The notes under the pieces: model-generated
What the model was told of the DNA's origin: nothing
The model's input: the letters and a program-made list of their open reading frames with translations, nothing else
Database searches by the model: none
Source of the DNA: Nakamurella flavida
GTDB lineage: Bacteria; Actinomycetota; Actinomycetes; Mycobacteriales; Nakamurellaceae
Assembly: GCF_030811475.1 (NCBI RefSeq)
Contig: NZ_JAUSQV010000001.1
Location: 3,359,001-3,423,000, forward strand
Direction: 5' to 3'
DNA length: 64,000 nt
Shown here: positions 7,925-15,838 of the stretch, in pieces
How the letters are laid out: each line of letters begins with the position of its first letter
Numbering within the stretch: the stretch's first letter is position 1
Position numbers and translations under genes: made by a program

Positions 7925-9187
7925 GTGATCGACCTGCGCATCGTCCGGACCGACCCGGAGGCCGTGCGGGCCTCCCAGCAGGCCCGCGGGGCCGACCCCG
8001 CCGTGGTGGACCGGCTGGTGAGCGCCGACGCGGACCGGCGGTCGGCGGTGTCCGCCGCCGATGCCCTGCGCGCCGAGCACAAGGCGTTCGGCCGCACCAT
8101 CGGCAAGGCCGCCCCGGCCGACCGCCCCGCTCTGCTGGCCCGCGGCAAGGAGATGTCGGTCGCCGTCCGGGAGGCGGAGGCCGCCGAGACCGCCGCCGAG
8201 GCCGAACTGGCCGCCGCGCACCGCATCGTCCCCAACATCGTGGCCGGCGGCCCGGCCGGCGGTGAGCAGGACTTCGAGGTCATCCGGCACGTCGGCGAGG
8301 TCCCGACGATGGACTTCACCCCCCGCGACCACCTCGATCTCGGCGAGGCGCTGGGCGCGATCGACACCGAACGTGGGGCGAAGGTCTCCGGCGCGCGCTT
8401 CTACTTCCTGCGCGGCGTGGGTGCGCAGCTGCAGTGGGCGATGCTCAACCTGGCCGTGGCCAAGGCCGTCGCGCACGGCTTCATCCCGATGATCCCGCCG
8501 GTGCTGGTCAAGCCCGAGTCGATGGAGGGCACCGGGTTCCTCGGGGAGCACGCCGACGAGGTGTACCGCTTGGCCGCCGACGACCTGTACCTGGTCGGCA
8601 CCTCCGAGGTGCCGCTCGCGGCCTACCACTCCGACGAGATCCTCGACCTGGCCGCCGACCCGCAGCGGTACGTCGCCTGGTCCTCCTGCTTCCGGCGGGA
8701 GGCCGGCTCCTACGGCAAGGACACCCGCGGCATCATCCGGGTGCACCAGTTCGACAAGGTCGAGATGTTCTCCTACTGCAAGCCGGAGGACGCCGCCGCC
8801 GAGCACCTGCGGCTGTTGTCCTTCGAGGAAGAGATGCTCGCCGCCGTCGAGGTGCCCTACCGCGTCATCGACGTCGCCGCCGGCGATCTCGGCACCTCCG
8901 CCGCCCGCAAGTACGACTGCGAGGCGTGGGTACCCACCCAGCAGGCCTACCGCGAGCTGACCTCGACCTCGAACTGCACGACGTTCCAGGCCCGCCGCCT
9001 CAACGTCCGGTACCGCGACGAGGACGGCAAGCCGCAGACCGCGGCCACCCTCAACGGCACCCTGGCCACCACCCGGTGGCTGGTGGCCATCCTGGAGAAC
9101 CACCAGCTCCCGGACGGGTCCGTCCGCGTCCCCGAGGCGCTCCGCCCCGGACTCGGCGGCCGCGAGGTGCTCGAGCCCGTGCGCTGA
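7925..9187 (+). CDS. serS: Seryl-tRNA synthetase
   Basis: Charges tRNA-Ser (and tRNA-Sec if present) with serine using ATP. The 420-residue protein has the two-part family layout: an N-terminal coiled-coil arm (about residues 30-100, rich in Ala, Glu and Arg) that holds the tRNA long variable arm, then a class II catalytic domain. Motif 2 is seen as [14 protein letters not shown] near residue 255, and motif 3 as [18 protein letters not shown] near 377. Serine-binding TSEVPL precedes motif 2. The start is the GTG at 7925, supported by the -10 hexamer. The window's only tRNA, Ser(TGA), would be a substrate. Confidence 0.97.
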   Translation: MIDLRIVRTDPEAVRASQQARGADPAVVDRLVSADADRRSAVSAADALRAEHKAFGRTIGKAAPADRPALLARGKEMSVAVREAEAAETAAEAELAAAHRIVPNIVAGGPAGGEQDFEVIRHVGEVPTMDFTPRDHLDLGEALGAIDTERGAKVSGARFYFLRGVGAQLQWAMLNLAVAKAVAHGFIPMIPPVLVKPESMEGTGFLGEHADEVYRLAADDLYLVGTSEVPLAAYHSDEILDLAADPQRYVAWSSCFRREAGSYGKDTRGIIRVHQFDKVEMFSYCKPEDAAAEHLRLLSFEEEMLAAVEVPYRVIDVAAGDLGTSAARKYDCEAWVPTQQAYRELTSTSNCTTFQARRLNVRYRDEDGKPQTAATLNGTLATTRWLVAILENHQLPDGSVRVPEALRPGLGGREVLEPVR

Positions 9188-9193
9188 CCGGCG

Positions 9194-9754
9194 CTACTGC
9201 GCCGACGGCTTCACGGGCGGCAGAGCCGACGGCTTCACGGGCGGCAGAGCCGACCAGGGGAACGTGATCCACCTGTCCGTCTCCCGCCAGGAGAAATCGG
9301 GCTGCACGATGGTCCTGGGCTTGGTGTAGAGCACGGCCGACCGGGCTTCGGCGCCGTGGCCGCGGACCAGATCCATCACCAGGGCCAGGGTGCGCCCGGA
9401 GTCGGCCACGTCGTCGACGACGAGCAGGCGCTTGCCGACGATGGCGTTCGTGTCCAGCAACGGCTCGAGCACGATCGGATCCGGCAGGGTCGTCTCGATG
9501 TCGGTGTAGAACTCCACGTTCAGCGTGCCCGCCGCCTTCAGGCCCAGGGCGTAGGACAGCGCCCCGGCCGGGACGAGCCCGCCCCGGGCGATGGCCAGCA
9601 CGATCTCCGCGTCGAACCCGCTGTCGGCGACCTGGTGGGCGAGTTCGCGGGAGGCCTCACCGAACTGGCCCCACCCCAGCACCTCCCGGACGGGTGCGGT
9701 CGCGGCGGTCACCGCGGCGTCGTCGGTCACGGGGGTCTCGGGTCGGTCTGCCAT
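9194..9754 (-). CDS. Phosphoribosyltransferase (purine salvage type)
   Basis: A 186-residue type I phosphoribosyltransferase. The PRPP-binding loop VVDDVADSGRT (residues 112-122) is complete. The small size and the LARGGLVPAG-like segment near residue 54 resemble hypoxanthine/xanthine or xanthine-guanine phosphoribosyltransferases. Its place beside purine permeases and uricase supports a purine base as substrate, but this is inference. The C-terminus is odd: the last 18 residues are a direct repeat of LPPVKPSA, made by a 24-nt duplication in the DNA. The start at 9754 has TAGATT six bases upstream. It converges on serS with six bases between stops. Confidence 0.87.
   Translation of the reverse strand: MADRPETPVTDDAAVTAATAPVREVLGWGQFGEASRELAHQVADSGFDAEIVLAIARGGLVPAGALSYALGLKAAGTLNVEFYTDIETTLPDPIVLEPLLDTNAIVGKRLLVVDDVADSGRTLALVMDLVRGHGAEARSAVLYTKPRTIVQPDFSWRETDRWITFPWSALPPVKPSALPPVKPSAQ
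9201..9248. repeat. Two 24-bp direct repeats at the 3' end of the phosphoribosyltransferase
   Basis: Two perfect 24-bp copies, plus six bases of a third, lie inside the coding end of the phosphoribosyltransferase gene. Each copy encodes eight residues (LPPVKPSA) because the unit length is a multiple of three. This is a recent tandem duplication that lengthens the tail without changing the frame. Confidence 0.85.
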
Positions 9755-9760
9755 CCGGGA

Positions 9761-9766
9761 AATCTA
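9761..9766 (-). promoter_or_regulatory. -10 hexamer for the phosphoribosyltransferase (leaderless)
   Basis: On the minus strand TAGATT ends six bases before the ATG at 9754. No Shine-Dalgarno sequence is visible. Confidence 0.5.
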
Positions 9767-9819
9767 ACCGGTGCACACCCGCCCGGTTCCCGGCCCCGAG
9801 TGGGCAGGCGGTGAGCAGA

Positions 9820-9863
9820 TATATCCGCACGGTCATCACGGCGCAACAGTCCGGTCCTAGCCT
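9820..9863 (+). promoter_or_regulatory. Putative promoter/operator of the NCS1 permease
   Basis: TATATCCGC (9820-9828) is also present upstream of the NCS2 permease at 14243. It is followed by GTCAT, six bases, GCAAC (9832-9847), which resembles one half of a GlnR box, and by a possible -10 TAGCCT at 9858-9863. The functional assignment is tentative. Confidence 0.3.
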
Positions 9864-9902
9864 TCCCTCGTTGGAGTGACCAGCGGACCCGGAGGCACAA
9901 CG

Positions 9903-11423
9903 ATGACCGACACCCTTGCACCGCAGGGAGGTGCCGCCCCCGACGCCGATCACCCGGCCGGGGTGGGCCTCATCAAGCCCGGGTACGACCCCAGGCTGAC
10001 CAACGAGGATCTCGCGCCGTTGAAGAAGCAGAACTGGAAGGCGTACAACTTCTTCGCCTTCTGGATGTCCGACGTGCACAGCGTCGGCGGCTACGTCTTC
10101 GCCGGCAGCCTGTTCGCCCTGGGTCTGGCCGCCTGGCAGGTGCTGGTCGCGCTGCTCGTCGGCATCGGCATCGTCTACCTGCTCTGCAATCTGGTCGCCC
10201 GACCCAGCCAGGCCATCGGCGCCCCCTACCCGGTCGCCTGCCGGGTGCCCTTCGGTGTGCTCGGGGCCAACATCCCGGCCATCATCCGTGGGCTGATCGC
10301 GGTGGCCTGGTACGGCATCCAGACCTACCTGGCCTCGGCGTCCCTGGTCATCCTGGCCATCAGCGTGTGGCCGAACCTCGCCCCCTACGGCGACAAGGCC
10401 GCCTACGGGTTCGCCGGCCTGTCGCTGCTCGGCTGGATCGGGTTCGCGATCATGTGGGTCGCCCAGGCGCTGGTGTTCTGGCGCGGCATGGAGGCCATCC
10501 GCAAGTTCATCGACTTCTGCGGCCCCGCCGTCTACGTCGTCATGTTCCTGCTCTGCGGATACCTGGTGGTCAAGGCCGGCTGGTCGAACATCGATTTCAA
10601 CCTCGCCGAGGACGGCATCACGCTGACCGGCTGGGCCATCGTGCCGGTGATCATCTCCGCGATCGCGCTGGTCGTCTCCTACTTCTCCGGCCCGATGCTC
10701 AACTACGGCGACTTCTCGCGCTACGGCAAGAGTTTCGCCGCGGTCAAGAAGGGCAACTTCCTCGGCCTGCCGGTCAACTTCCTGGTGTTCTCGGTCATCG
10801 TGGTGGTCACCGCCGCGGCGACCCGGCCGGTCTACGGCGAGCTCATCATCGACCCGGTCGAGACGGTCGGCCGCCTGGGCAACACCTTCGCCATCGTGCT
10901 GGGTGCGTTGACGTTCATGATCGCCACCGTCGGCATCAACATCGTGGCCAACTTCGTCTCGCCGGCCTTCGACTTCTCCAACGTCGCCCCGCAGCGGATC
11001 AGCTGGCGGATGGGCGGCATGATCGCGGCCGTCGGTTCCGTCCTGCTCACCCCGTGGAACCTGTTCAACTCGCCCACCACGATGCACTACACGCTGGACA
11101 TCCTCGGTGCGTTCATCGGGCCGCTGTACGGGGTGCTCATCGCCGACTACTACCTGGTCCGCAAGCGCCAGGTGATCGTCGACGACCTGTACACGATGAG
11201 CGAGAAGGGGGCGTACTTCTACACGAAGGGCTACAACCCGATCGCCATCGTCGCCACCGCGGTCGGCGCCGTGGTGGCCCTGCTGCTCGTCTTCCTGGGC
11301 ACCGCCTACTGGGCGACGTTCAGCTGGTTCCTCGGGGCGGCACTGGGCTTCGTCATCCACGTGGTGCTGAGCCGCCGCGTGAAGCCCACGTCGCCGGCCG
11401 ATGCGGAGGTCGTCACCCTCTGA
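9903..11423 (+). CDS. NCS1 family nucleobase/allantoin permease
   Basis: A 506-residue membrane transporter of the nucleobase:cation symporter-1 family with about 12 hydrophobic segments. Family marks include a tryptophan-rich start (QNWKAYNFFAFWMSD, near residues 37-51), the GAPYPV segment near 108 and NYGDFSRYGKS near 266. Members import cytosine, uracil, hydantoin, allantoin or purines. The exact substrate cannot be read from sequence, but adjacency to uraD, uraH and uricase favours a purine or allantoin. GGAGG lies upstream of the ATG at 9903. A perfect hairpin 38 bases after the stop probably ends this transcript, so the permease may be a separate unit from the GntR-uraD genes. Confidence 0.92.
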   Translation: MTDTLAPQGGAAPDADHPAGVGLIKPGYDPRLTNEDLAPLKKQNWKAYNFFAFWMSDVHSVGGYVFAGSLFALGLAAWQVLVALLVGIGIVYLLCNLVARPSQAIGAPYPVACRVPFGVLGANIPAIIRGLIAVAWYGIQTYLASASLVILAISVWPNLAPYGDKAAYGFAGLSLLGWIGFAIMWVAQALVFWRGMEAIRKFIDFCGPAVYVVMFLLCGYLVVKAGWSNIDFNLAEDGITLTGWAIVPVIISAIALVVSYFSGPMLNYGDFSRYGKSFAAVKKGNFLGLPVNFLVFSVIVVVTAAATRPVYGELIIDPVETVGRLGNTFAIVLGALTFMIATVGINIVANFVSPAFDFSNVAPQRISWRMGGMIAAVGSVLLTPWNLFNSPTTMHYTLDILGAFIGPLYGVLIADYYLVRKRQVIVDDLYTMSEKGAYFYTKGYNPIAIVATAVGAVVALLLVFLGTAYWATFSWFLGAALGFVIHVVLSRRVKPTSPADAEVVTL

Positions 11424-11460
11424 GCCGCGCCCCGGCCCGCCGCCCGTCCAGGACGCCCAC

Positions 11461-11489
11461 GCTGCCCGCCGGTTCACCCGGCGGGCAGC
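11461..11489 (+). terminator. Hairpin after the NCS1 permease
   Basis: A perfect 12-bp stem (11461-11472 with 11478-11489) closes a five-base loop TTCAC. There is no U-tract, as is usual in high-GC actinomycetes, so it is a terminator by structure and position only. Confidence 0.6.
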
Positions 11490-11560
11490 CCCGGGTGCGG
11501 ACCGGCCCCGACGGGACGATCATGGGCGGGCGCGGCACCGGGCGGCGGGGGAGGATCACC

Positions 11561-12853
11561 GTGGTCGCTGCACCCCGACGATCCGCGTTGCTGGCCCTGC
11601 TCGCCCCGGAGCACCCCGGCGGCTCGCAGCAGGCCATCCTGGCCGAGCTGCGGCGGGTGATCCTGTCCGGGGACGTACCGCCGGGCACGCCCATCCCGCT
11701 CGACGAGGTGGCCGAACAGTTCGGTGTCAGCCGCATCCCGGTGCGCGAGGCGCTCAAGACGCTGGTCGGGGAGAGCCTGGTCGACCACCGCCCCCGGTCC
11801 GGCTACGCCGTCGCCCGGTTGACCCGGGCGGAGTTCGCCGAGCTGTACCTGGTGCGTGGGGTGCTGGAGTCCGCCGCGCTGGCCGCTGCCGTGGGCCGGG
11901 CCGGGCCCGCCGACGACGCCGCAGCGCAGGCGGCGCTGCGGGCGATGGACCGGGCCATCGGTGCGGACGACGTGCGGTCCTACCACCGGGAGAGCCGGGT
12001 GTTCCACCTGGCGCTGATCCGGCCCGCACACATGCTTCGGCTGCAGACCATGCTCGAATCCGCGTGGAACATGACCGAACCGTTCCGGCCGATGACCCTG
12101 CTCTCCGGGGCGCAGCGCACCCACCTGCACGCCGAGCACGCGGAGATGTTCACCGCGTTCGTGGCCCGGGACCGGGCGGCCCTGCTGGAGATCTCCGGAC
12201 GGCACATGCAGGGGCTGGAGACGGTGCTGGCCGATCTGCCCGACGACACCGGTCCGTTCGACCGCCCGCCGGACAGCAAGCCCGCACCTGGGATGCTGGC
12301 CGGGCCGCCCCACCCCGACCCCACCCCGGAGGACGACCCCATGAGCGCCCCGACCCCGCCCGTGATGAGCCTGGCCGAGTTCAACTCCGCCGACCCCGCG
12401 ACCGTTCGCGAGCTGCTCACCGCCTGCCTGGACGTGCCGAGCTGGGTGGACGCCGTCGCCGCCGGACGGCCCTACCCCGATCGCGTCGCGTTGGACGCCT
12501 CGGCCACCGGGCGGACCGCCCTGATCACCTGGGAGGAGGCGGCCGCCGCCCTGGCCCGCCACCCCCGGATCGGCGAGCGCGCCGGCGGGTCCGGTGTCGA
12601 CGCCGCCTGGTCGGGGAATGAGCAGTCCGGCGTGCAGGCCGGCCAGATCGACGACCTCGCCGCCGGGAACGCCGCCTACGAGGAGCGGTTCGGGCACATC
12701 TTCCTGATCTCGGCGGCCGGGCGCAGCGGGGACGAGATCCTGACCGCCCTCCGGGAACGCCTGACCCACACCCCCGAGGAGGAACGGGACGTCGTCCTGG
12801 GTGAGCTCGGCCAGATCGGGGCGCTGCGGCTGGACAAGGCGGTCGGGGCGTGA
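11561..12853 (+). CDS. GntR regulator fused in frame to OHCU decarboxylase (UraD)
   Basis: One uninterrupted 430-codon reading frame. Residues 25-85 form a GntR winged helix (GVSRIPVREALKTL near 58-71), and residues 95-235 an FCD effector-binding domain with the usual histidine- and arginine-bearing helices. Then comes a proline-rich linker (about 237-260) and, from residue 261, a complete UraD. No stop codon separates the two. GTG at 11561 is preceded by GGGGGAGG. Either this is a real regulator-enzyme fusion, or the regulator lacks its own stop and UraD is also made from the internal ATG at 12341, which has its own GGAGG. FadR/FCD-type GntR proteins usually sense small carboxylates, and here a urate-pathway intermediate is a plausible ligand. 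Confidence 0.8.
   Translation: MVAAPRRSALLALLAPEHPGGSQQAILAELRRVILSGDVPPGTPIPLDEVAEQFGVSRIPVREALKTLVGESLVDHRPRSGYAVARLTRAEFAELYLVRGVLESAALAAAVGRAGPADDAAAQAALRAMDRAIGADDVRSYHRESRVFHLALIRPAHMLRLQTMLESAWNMTEPFRPMTLLSGAQRTHLHAEHAEMFTAFVARDRAALLEISGRHMQGLETVLADLPDDTGPFDRPPDSKPAPGMLAGPPHPDPTPEDDPMSAPTPPVMSLAEFNSADPATVRELLTACLDVPSWVDAVAAGRPYPDRVALDASATGRTALITWEEAAAALARHPRIGERAGGSGVDAAWSGNEQSGVQAGQIDDLAAGNAAYEERFGHIFLISAAGRSGDEILTALRERLTHTPEEERDVVLGELGQIGALRLDKAVGA
12328..12343 (+). promoter_or_regulatory. Internal ribosome binding site and ATG for UraD
   Basis: GGAGG at 12328-12332 lies eight bases before the in-frame ATG at 12341, inside the fused frame. This is ideal Shine-Dalgarno spacing and suggests separate translation of UraD. 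Confidence 0.65.
12341..12853 (+). CDS. uraD: 2-oxo-4-hydroxy-4-carboxy-5-ureidoimidazoline decarboxylase
   Basis: Decarboxylates OHCU to S-allantoin, the third step of urate oxidation. The 170-residue region is the full length of the family. The catalytic His is in LARHPRIGE (His74 in this numbering), and the second key residue is the Glu in GNEQSGVQ (Glu94). The NAAYEERFG segment and the following IFLISAAGRS are also conserved. It is in frame with the preceding GntR regulator, with no stop between, but has its own GGAGG and ATG. The uraH gene starts inside its stop codon (GTGA), so uraD and uraH are translationally coupled. Confidence 0.9.
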   Translation: MSAPTPPVMSLAEFNSADPATVRELLTACLDVPSWVDAVAAGRPYPDRVALDASATGRTALITWEEAAAALARHPRIGERAGGSGVDAAWSGNEQSGVQAGQIDDLAAGNAAYEERFGHIFLISAAGRSGDEILTALRERLTHTPEEERDVVLGELGQIGALRLDKAVGA

Positions 12854-13200
12854 GCGGCACCGTGGAGCGGCTGTCCACCCACGTGCTGGACACCGTCCGG
12901 GGCCGGCCGGCCGCGGGGATCCCCGCCGTGCTGGAGGGCGTCGGTCCGGACGGATCGGTCCGGGTGCTCGGCCACGGCAGCACCGACACCGACGGCCGGG
13001 TCGGCCGGCTGAACCGGGACCCGCTGCCGGCGGGGGAGTACCGCATCGTGCTGTCCACCGGCGGGTACTTCGCCGCCGAGCACGGCAGCGTCTTCTTCCC
13101 GACGATCGCCGTCCAGGTCTTGCTCGACGGCGCCCGGGAGCACTACCACGTGCCCGTCCTGGTCAGCACGTACTCGTACTCCACCTACCTGGGCAGCTGA
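12850..13200 (+). CDS. uraH: Hydroxyisourate hydrolase
   Basis: Hydrolyses 5-hydroxyisourate, the product of uricase, to OHCU. The 116-residue transthyretin-fold protein has the N-terminal LSTHVLDT motif (His11), the conserved Arg50 in TDTDGRVGRL and the HYHVPVLVS segment with His98 and His100. These supply the catalytic residues of the family. The C-terminal tetrapeptide is YLGS instead of the usual YRGS, so a leucine replaces the conserved arginine. The GTG start overlaps the uraD stop by four bases. Together with uraD and uricase it converts urate to S-allantoin. Confidence 0.94.
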   Translation: MSGTVERLSTHVLDTVRGRPAAGIPAVLEGVGPDGSVRVLGHGSTDTDGRVGRLNRDPLPAGEYRIVLSTGGYFAAEHGSVFFPTIAVQVLLDGAREHYHVPVLVSTYSYSTYLGS

Positions 13201-13326
13201 CCGAGCGGGGCAGCGGATCGTTCCGAGCGCTGACGCCCCGGACACCCGCCCGACACACGGCTGCGGCACCATGCGGCACAGGTCGTCGGGACGGGCCCGG
13301 CCGATCACGAACGCGGGAGGCGCGCC

Positions 13327-14220
13327 ATGGGCATCGTCCTGGGACCGAACCAGTACGGCAAGGCCGAGGTGCGCATGGTGCACGTCGACCGGAGCACCCC
13401 GGTGCACGTGATCACCGACGTCAACGTCACCAGTCAGCTCATCGGGGACTTCTCGTCCACCTTCGCCACGGGTGACAACAGCGCGATCATCGCCACGGAC
13501 ACCCAGAAGAACACCGTCTACGCCCTGGCCCGCACCGGCGGCTTCAGCACCGTCGAGGAGTTCGCGCTGCGCCTGGCCCGGCACTTCGTCGGCCCCTACC
13601 CGCAGGTCACCGGCGCGCGGATGGAGATCGAGCAGTACGGGTGGGACCGCATCCACACCCCCGACGGTGCCCACGACCACTCCTTCGTCCGCGGGTCCGC
13701 CGAGGTGCGGACGGCGCTGGTCATGAAGGACGGCGACGACGAGCAGGTGATCTCCGGGGTGGCCGGCCTGGTCGTCCTGAAGAGCACCGGCAGCGAGTTC
13801 TGGGGCTTCCCGGACGTCCCGTACACCTCGCTGGTCGAGACCACCGACCGCATCATGGCCACCTCGGTCACCGCCCGCTGGCGGTACACCGGTGTCGACG
13901 TCGACTGGGACGCCGCCTTCACCGCGATCCGCGCGGTCATGCTGGAGAAGTTCGCGACCGTGCACAGCCTGTCCCTGCAGCAGACGCTCTTCGCGATGGG
14001 CGAGGCCGTGCTGACCGCGCACCCCGAGGTCGCCGAGATCCGGTTGTCCATGCCGAACAAGCACCACTTCCTGGTCGACCTGGAGAAGTGGGGCCTGGAC
14101 AACCCGAACATGGTCTTCTACGCCGCCGACCGCCCGTACGGCCTCATCGAGGCGTCCGTGCTCCGGGACGACGCGCCGCCGGCCCCGACCGCCTGGGACG
14201 GCGTGGCCGGCTTCGTCTGA
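13327..14220 (+). CDS. pucL: Urate oxidase (factor-independent urate hydroxylase)
   Basis: Oxidises urate to 5-hydroxyisourate with O2, without cofactor. The 297-residue protein has two T-fold halves. The catalytic Lys12 is in NQYGKAEVR, its partner Thr57 is in ATDTQKNTVYA, and the C-terminal SMPNKHHFLVDL segment (near residues 239-250) supplies the histidine of the catalytic triad. GGGAGG lies just upstream of the ATG. A 126-bp gap separates it from uraH. I see no clear -10 hexamer there, so read-through from uraDH is likely. No peroxisomal-type tail is expected or present. Confidence 0.96.
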   Translation: MGIVLGPNQYGKAEVRMVHVDRSTPVHVITDVNVTSQLIGDFSSTFATGDNSAIIATDTQKNTVYALARTGGFSTVEEFALRLARHFVGPYPQVTGARMEIEQYGWDRIHTPDGAHDHSFVRGSAEVRTALVMKDGDDEQVISGVAGLVVLKSTGSEFWGFPDVPYTSLVETTDRIMATSVTARWRYTGVDVDWDAAFTAIRAVMLEKFATVHSLSLQQTLFAMGEAVLTAHPEVAEIRLSMPNKHHFLVDLEKWGLDNPNMVFYAADRPYGLIEASVLRDDAPPAPTAWDGVAGFV

Positions 14221-14242
14221 TCCGTCCGTCCCCCGCGCCCGG

Positions 14243-14340
14243 TATATCCGCTGCTTAACGCGTCCTTCACCCGGCGGGGTCGGCACCGGCAACATCCGGG
14301 CGGGACCGTCCTGACCCGGAGGGGGCGGACCGACCGCCCC
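14243..14340 (+). promoter_or_regulatory. Leader of the NCS2 permease with shared motif and hairpin
   Basis: TATATCCGC at 14243-14251 repeats the motif upstream of the NCS1 permease. It is followed by TTAAC, six bases, TTCAC (14255-14270), similar to GTTAC-n6-TTCAC upstream of the ABC operon at 22439. A small perfect hairpin (14322-14340, 7-bp stem, 5-base loop) lies in the leader. Regulation by a nitrogen or urate sensor is a guess. Confidence 0.3.
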
Positions 14341-14361
14341 GGTCGGGTCGAGGGGGTCGTC

Positions 14362-15789
14362 ATGGGATTCAGGCGCAGGATGGGCGCGGACGGCAGGCCG
14401 CTGGAGTCCGTCGACGAGCTGCCCGGCTGGCGGCAGCTCATCCCGCTCGGCCTGCAGCACGTCCTGGCCATGTACGCCGGGGCCGTGGCCGTTCCCCTGG
14501 TCGTCGGCGGGGCGCTGATCGCCGCCGGCAAGCTGAACCCGGACGACCTCGGCTACCTGGTCACCGCCGACCTGTTCGTCGCGGGCATCGCCACCCTGAT
14601 CCAGTCCATCGGGTTCAAGTGGTTCGGCGTGCGGCTCCCGCTCATGCAGGGCTGCACCTTTGCGGCGGTGGCGCCGATGATCGTCATCGGGTCCACCTAC
14701 GGCGTGGCCGCCATCTACGGGTCGGTCATTGCCTCGGGCGTGTTCATGATGCTGATGGCCCCGCTGTTCGCCAGGCTCGTGCGCTTCTTCCCGCCGCTGG
14801 TGACGGGCACCGTCATCCTCATCATCGGCCTGTCGCTGATGGGCGTGGCCGCGAACTGGGCCGCCGGCGGCATCGTGACCGAGGACGGGGCCGAACCGGC
14901 CGGTGTCGCACTGGCCGCCGGGGTCCTGCTGTTCATCGTGCTCATCGAACGGTTCGGTCCGCCCGTGCTGGCCCGCATCTCCATCCTGCTGGGCATCGTG
15001 GTGGGCACCCTGGTCGCCATCCCCTTCGGCCAGGCGCACTGGACCAAGGTGGGCTCGGCCGACTGGGTCGGCGTCACCACCCCGTTCCACTTCGGCTTCC
15101 CGATCTTCGAGGTCTCCGCCATCGTCTCGATGTGCATCGTTGCGCTGGTGATCATGACCGAGACCACCGGCGACATCCTGGCCATCGGCGAGATCGTGGA
15201 CGTGCGGATCGACGGCGGCCGGCTGGCCGACGGCCTGCGCGCGGACGGCCTGTCCACCGTGCTCGGCGGGGTGTTCAACACCTTCCCGTACACCGCGTTC
15301 GCCCAGAACGTCGGCCTGGTCTCGATCACCGGGGTGCGCAGCCGGTTCGTCGCGACGTTCGCCGGCGGCGTCCTGCTGATCCTCGGGCTCACCCCCAAGA
15401 TGGGCGCGCTCGTCGAGGGCATCCCGCAGCCGGTGCTCGGTGGCGCCGGCATCGCCCTGTTCGGCATGGTCGCGGCCAGCGGGGTGCGCACGTTGTCCAC
15501 CGTGAAGTTCAACAACCGCAACATCCTGGTGGTGGCGATCGCGCTGGGTATCGCCATGATCCCGGTCGTCCGCGACGACTTCTACAACGCCTTCCCGACC
15601 TGGTTCAAGACGATCTTCCACTCCGGCATCAGCGCCGGCGCCATCGTCGCGATCCTGCTCAACCTGCTGCTGAACTCCGACAAGCAGCGCAAGCAGCTCG
15701 AGAACGAACCGCTCGCGGCCTACGACGCCGTGCGGGAATCCCCCCAGGTGGAGCCACGGGGCGAGGCCGCACGCATGCCGCAGCACTGA
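14362..15789 (+). CDS. NCS2 family purine permease (uric acid/xanthine)
   Basis: A 475-residue nucleobase-ascorbate transporter (NAT/NCS2) with about 14 hydrophobic segments. The family signature Q-N-x-G-x4-T-G is seen as QNVGLVSITGVRSR (about residues 314-327), and the substrate-binding glutamate lies in ETTGD near 266. The placement right after uricase and the ETTGD type suggest a proton symporter for urate or xanthine. Uracil permeases of the same family are the alternative. GGAGG is not obvious at the ATG at 14362. A strong hairpin follows the stop. Confidence 0.93.
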   Translation: MGFRRRMGADGRPLESVDELPGWRQLIPLGLQHVLAMYAGAVAVPLVVGGALIAAGKLNPDDLGYLVTADLFVAGIATLIQSIGFKWFGVRLPLMQGCTFAAVAPMIVIGSTYGVAAIYGSVIASGVFMMLMAPLFARLVRFFPPLVTGTVILIIGLSLMGVAANWAAGGIVTEDGAEPAGVALAAGVLLFIVLIERFGPPVLARISILLGIVVGTLVAIPFGQAHWTKVGSADWVGVTTPFHFGFPIFEVSAIVSMCIVALVIMTETTGDILAIGEIVDVRIDGGRLADGLRADGLSTVLGGVFNTFPYTAFAQNVGLVSITGVRSRFVATFAGGVLLILGLTPKMGALVEGIPQPVLGGAGIALFGMVAASGVRTLSTVKFNNRNILVVAIALGIAMIPVVRDDFYNAFPTWFKTIFHSGISAGAIVAILLNLLLNSDKQRKQLENEPLAAYDAVRESPQVEPRGEAARMPQH

Positions 15790-15797
15790 CCCGGGTC

Positions 15798-15823
15798 GGT
15801 CCGGGTCGACACCGACCCGGACC
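15798..15823. terminator. Bidirectional hairpin between NCS2 permease and VOC gene
   Basis: A perfect 11-bp stem (15798-15808 with 15813-15823) closes the tetraloop ACAC, between the convergent permease and VOC genes. It probably terminates both transcripts. Confidence 0.65.
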
Positions 15824-15838
15824 GGCTCGTCCTGCCGG

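Noticed and set aside
7850-7925. T-box or riboswitch leader upstream of serS
   Set aside because: The serS -10 hexamer leaves no leader, and no conserved T-box sequence is visible.
6224-9103. A 959-codon open frame on the minus strand through serS and the zincin gene
   Set aside because: It is antisense to serS, whose protein has every family motif. Its composition (repeated Gly, Arg, Pro) is the usual shadow of G/C-rich coding DNA.
10367-11560. Upstream extension of the GntR-UraD frame into the NCS1 permease gene
   Set aside because: The frame remains open but overlaps the well-supported permease in another frame, and GTG at 11561 with GGGGGAGG is a better start.
12676-15786. A 1036-codon minus-strand frame opposite uraH, uricase and NCS2
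   Set aside because: It covers three firmly identified genes on the other strand, has no domain resemblance and is an out-of-frame shadow.
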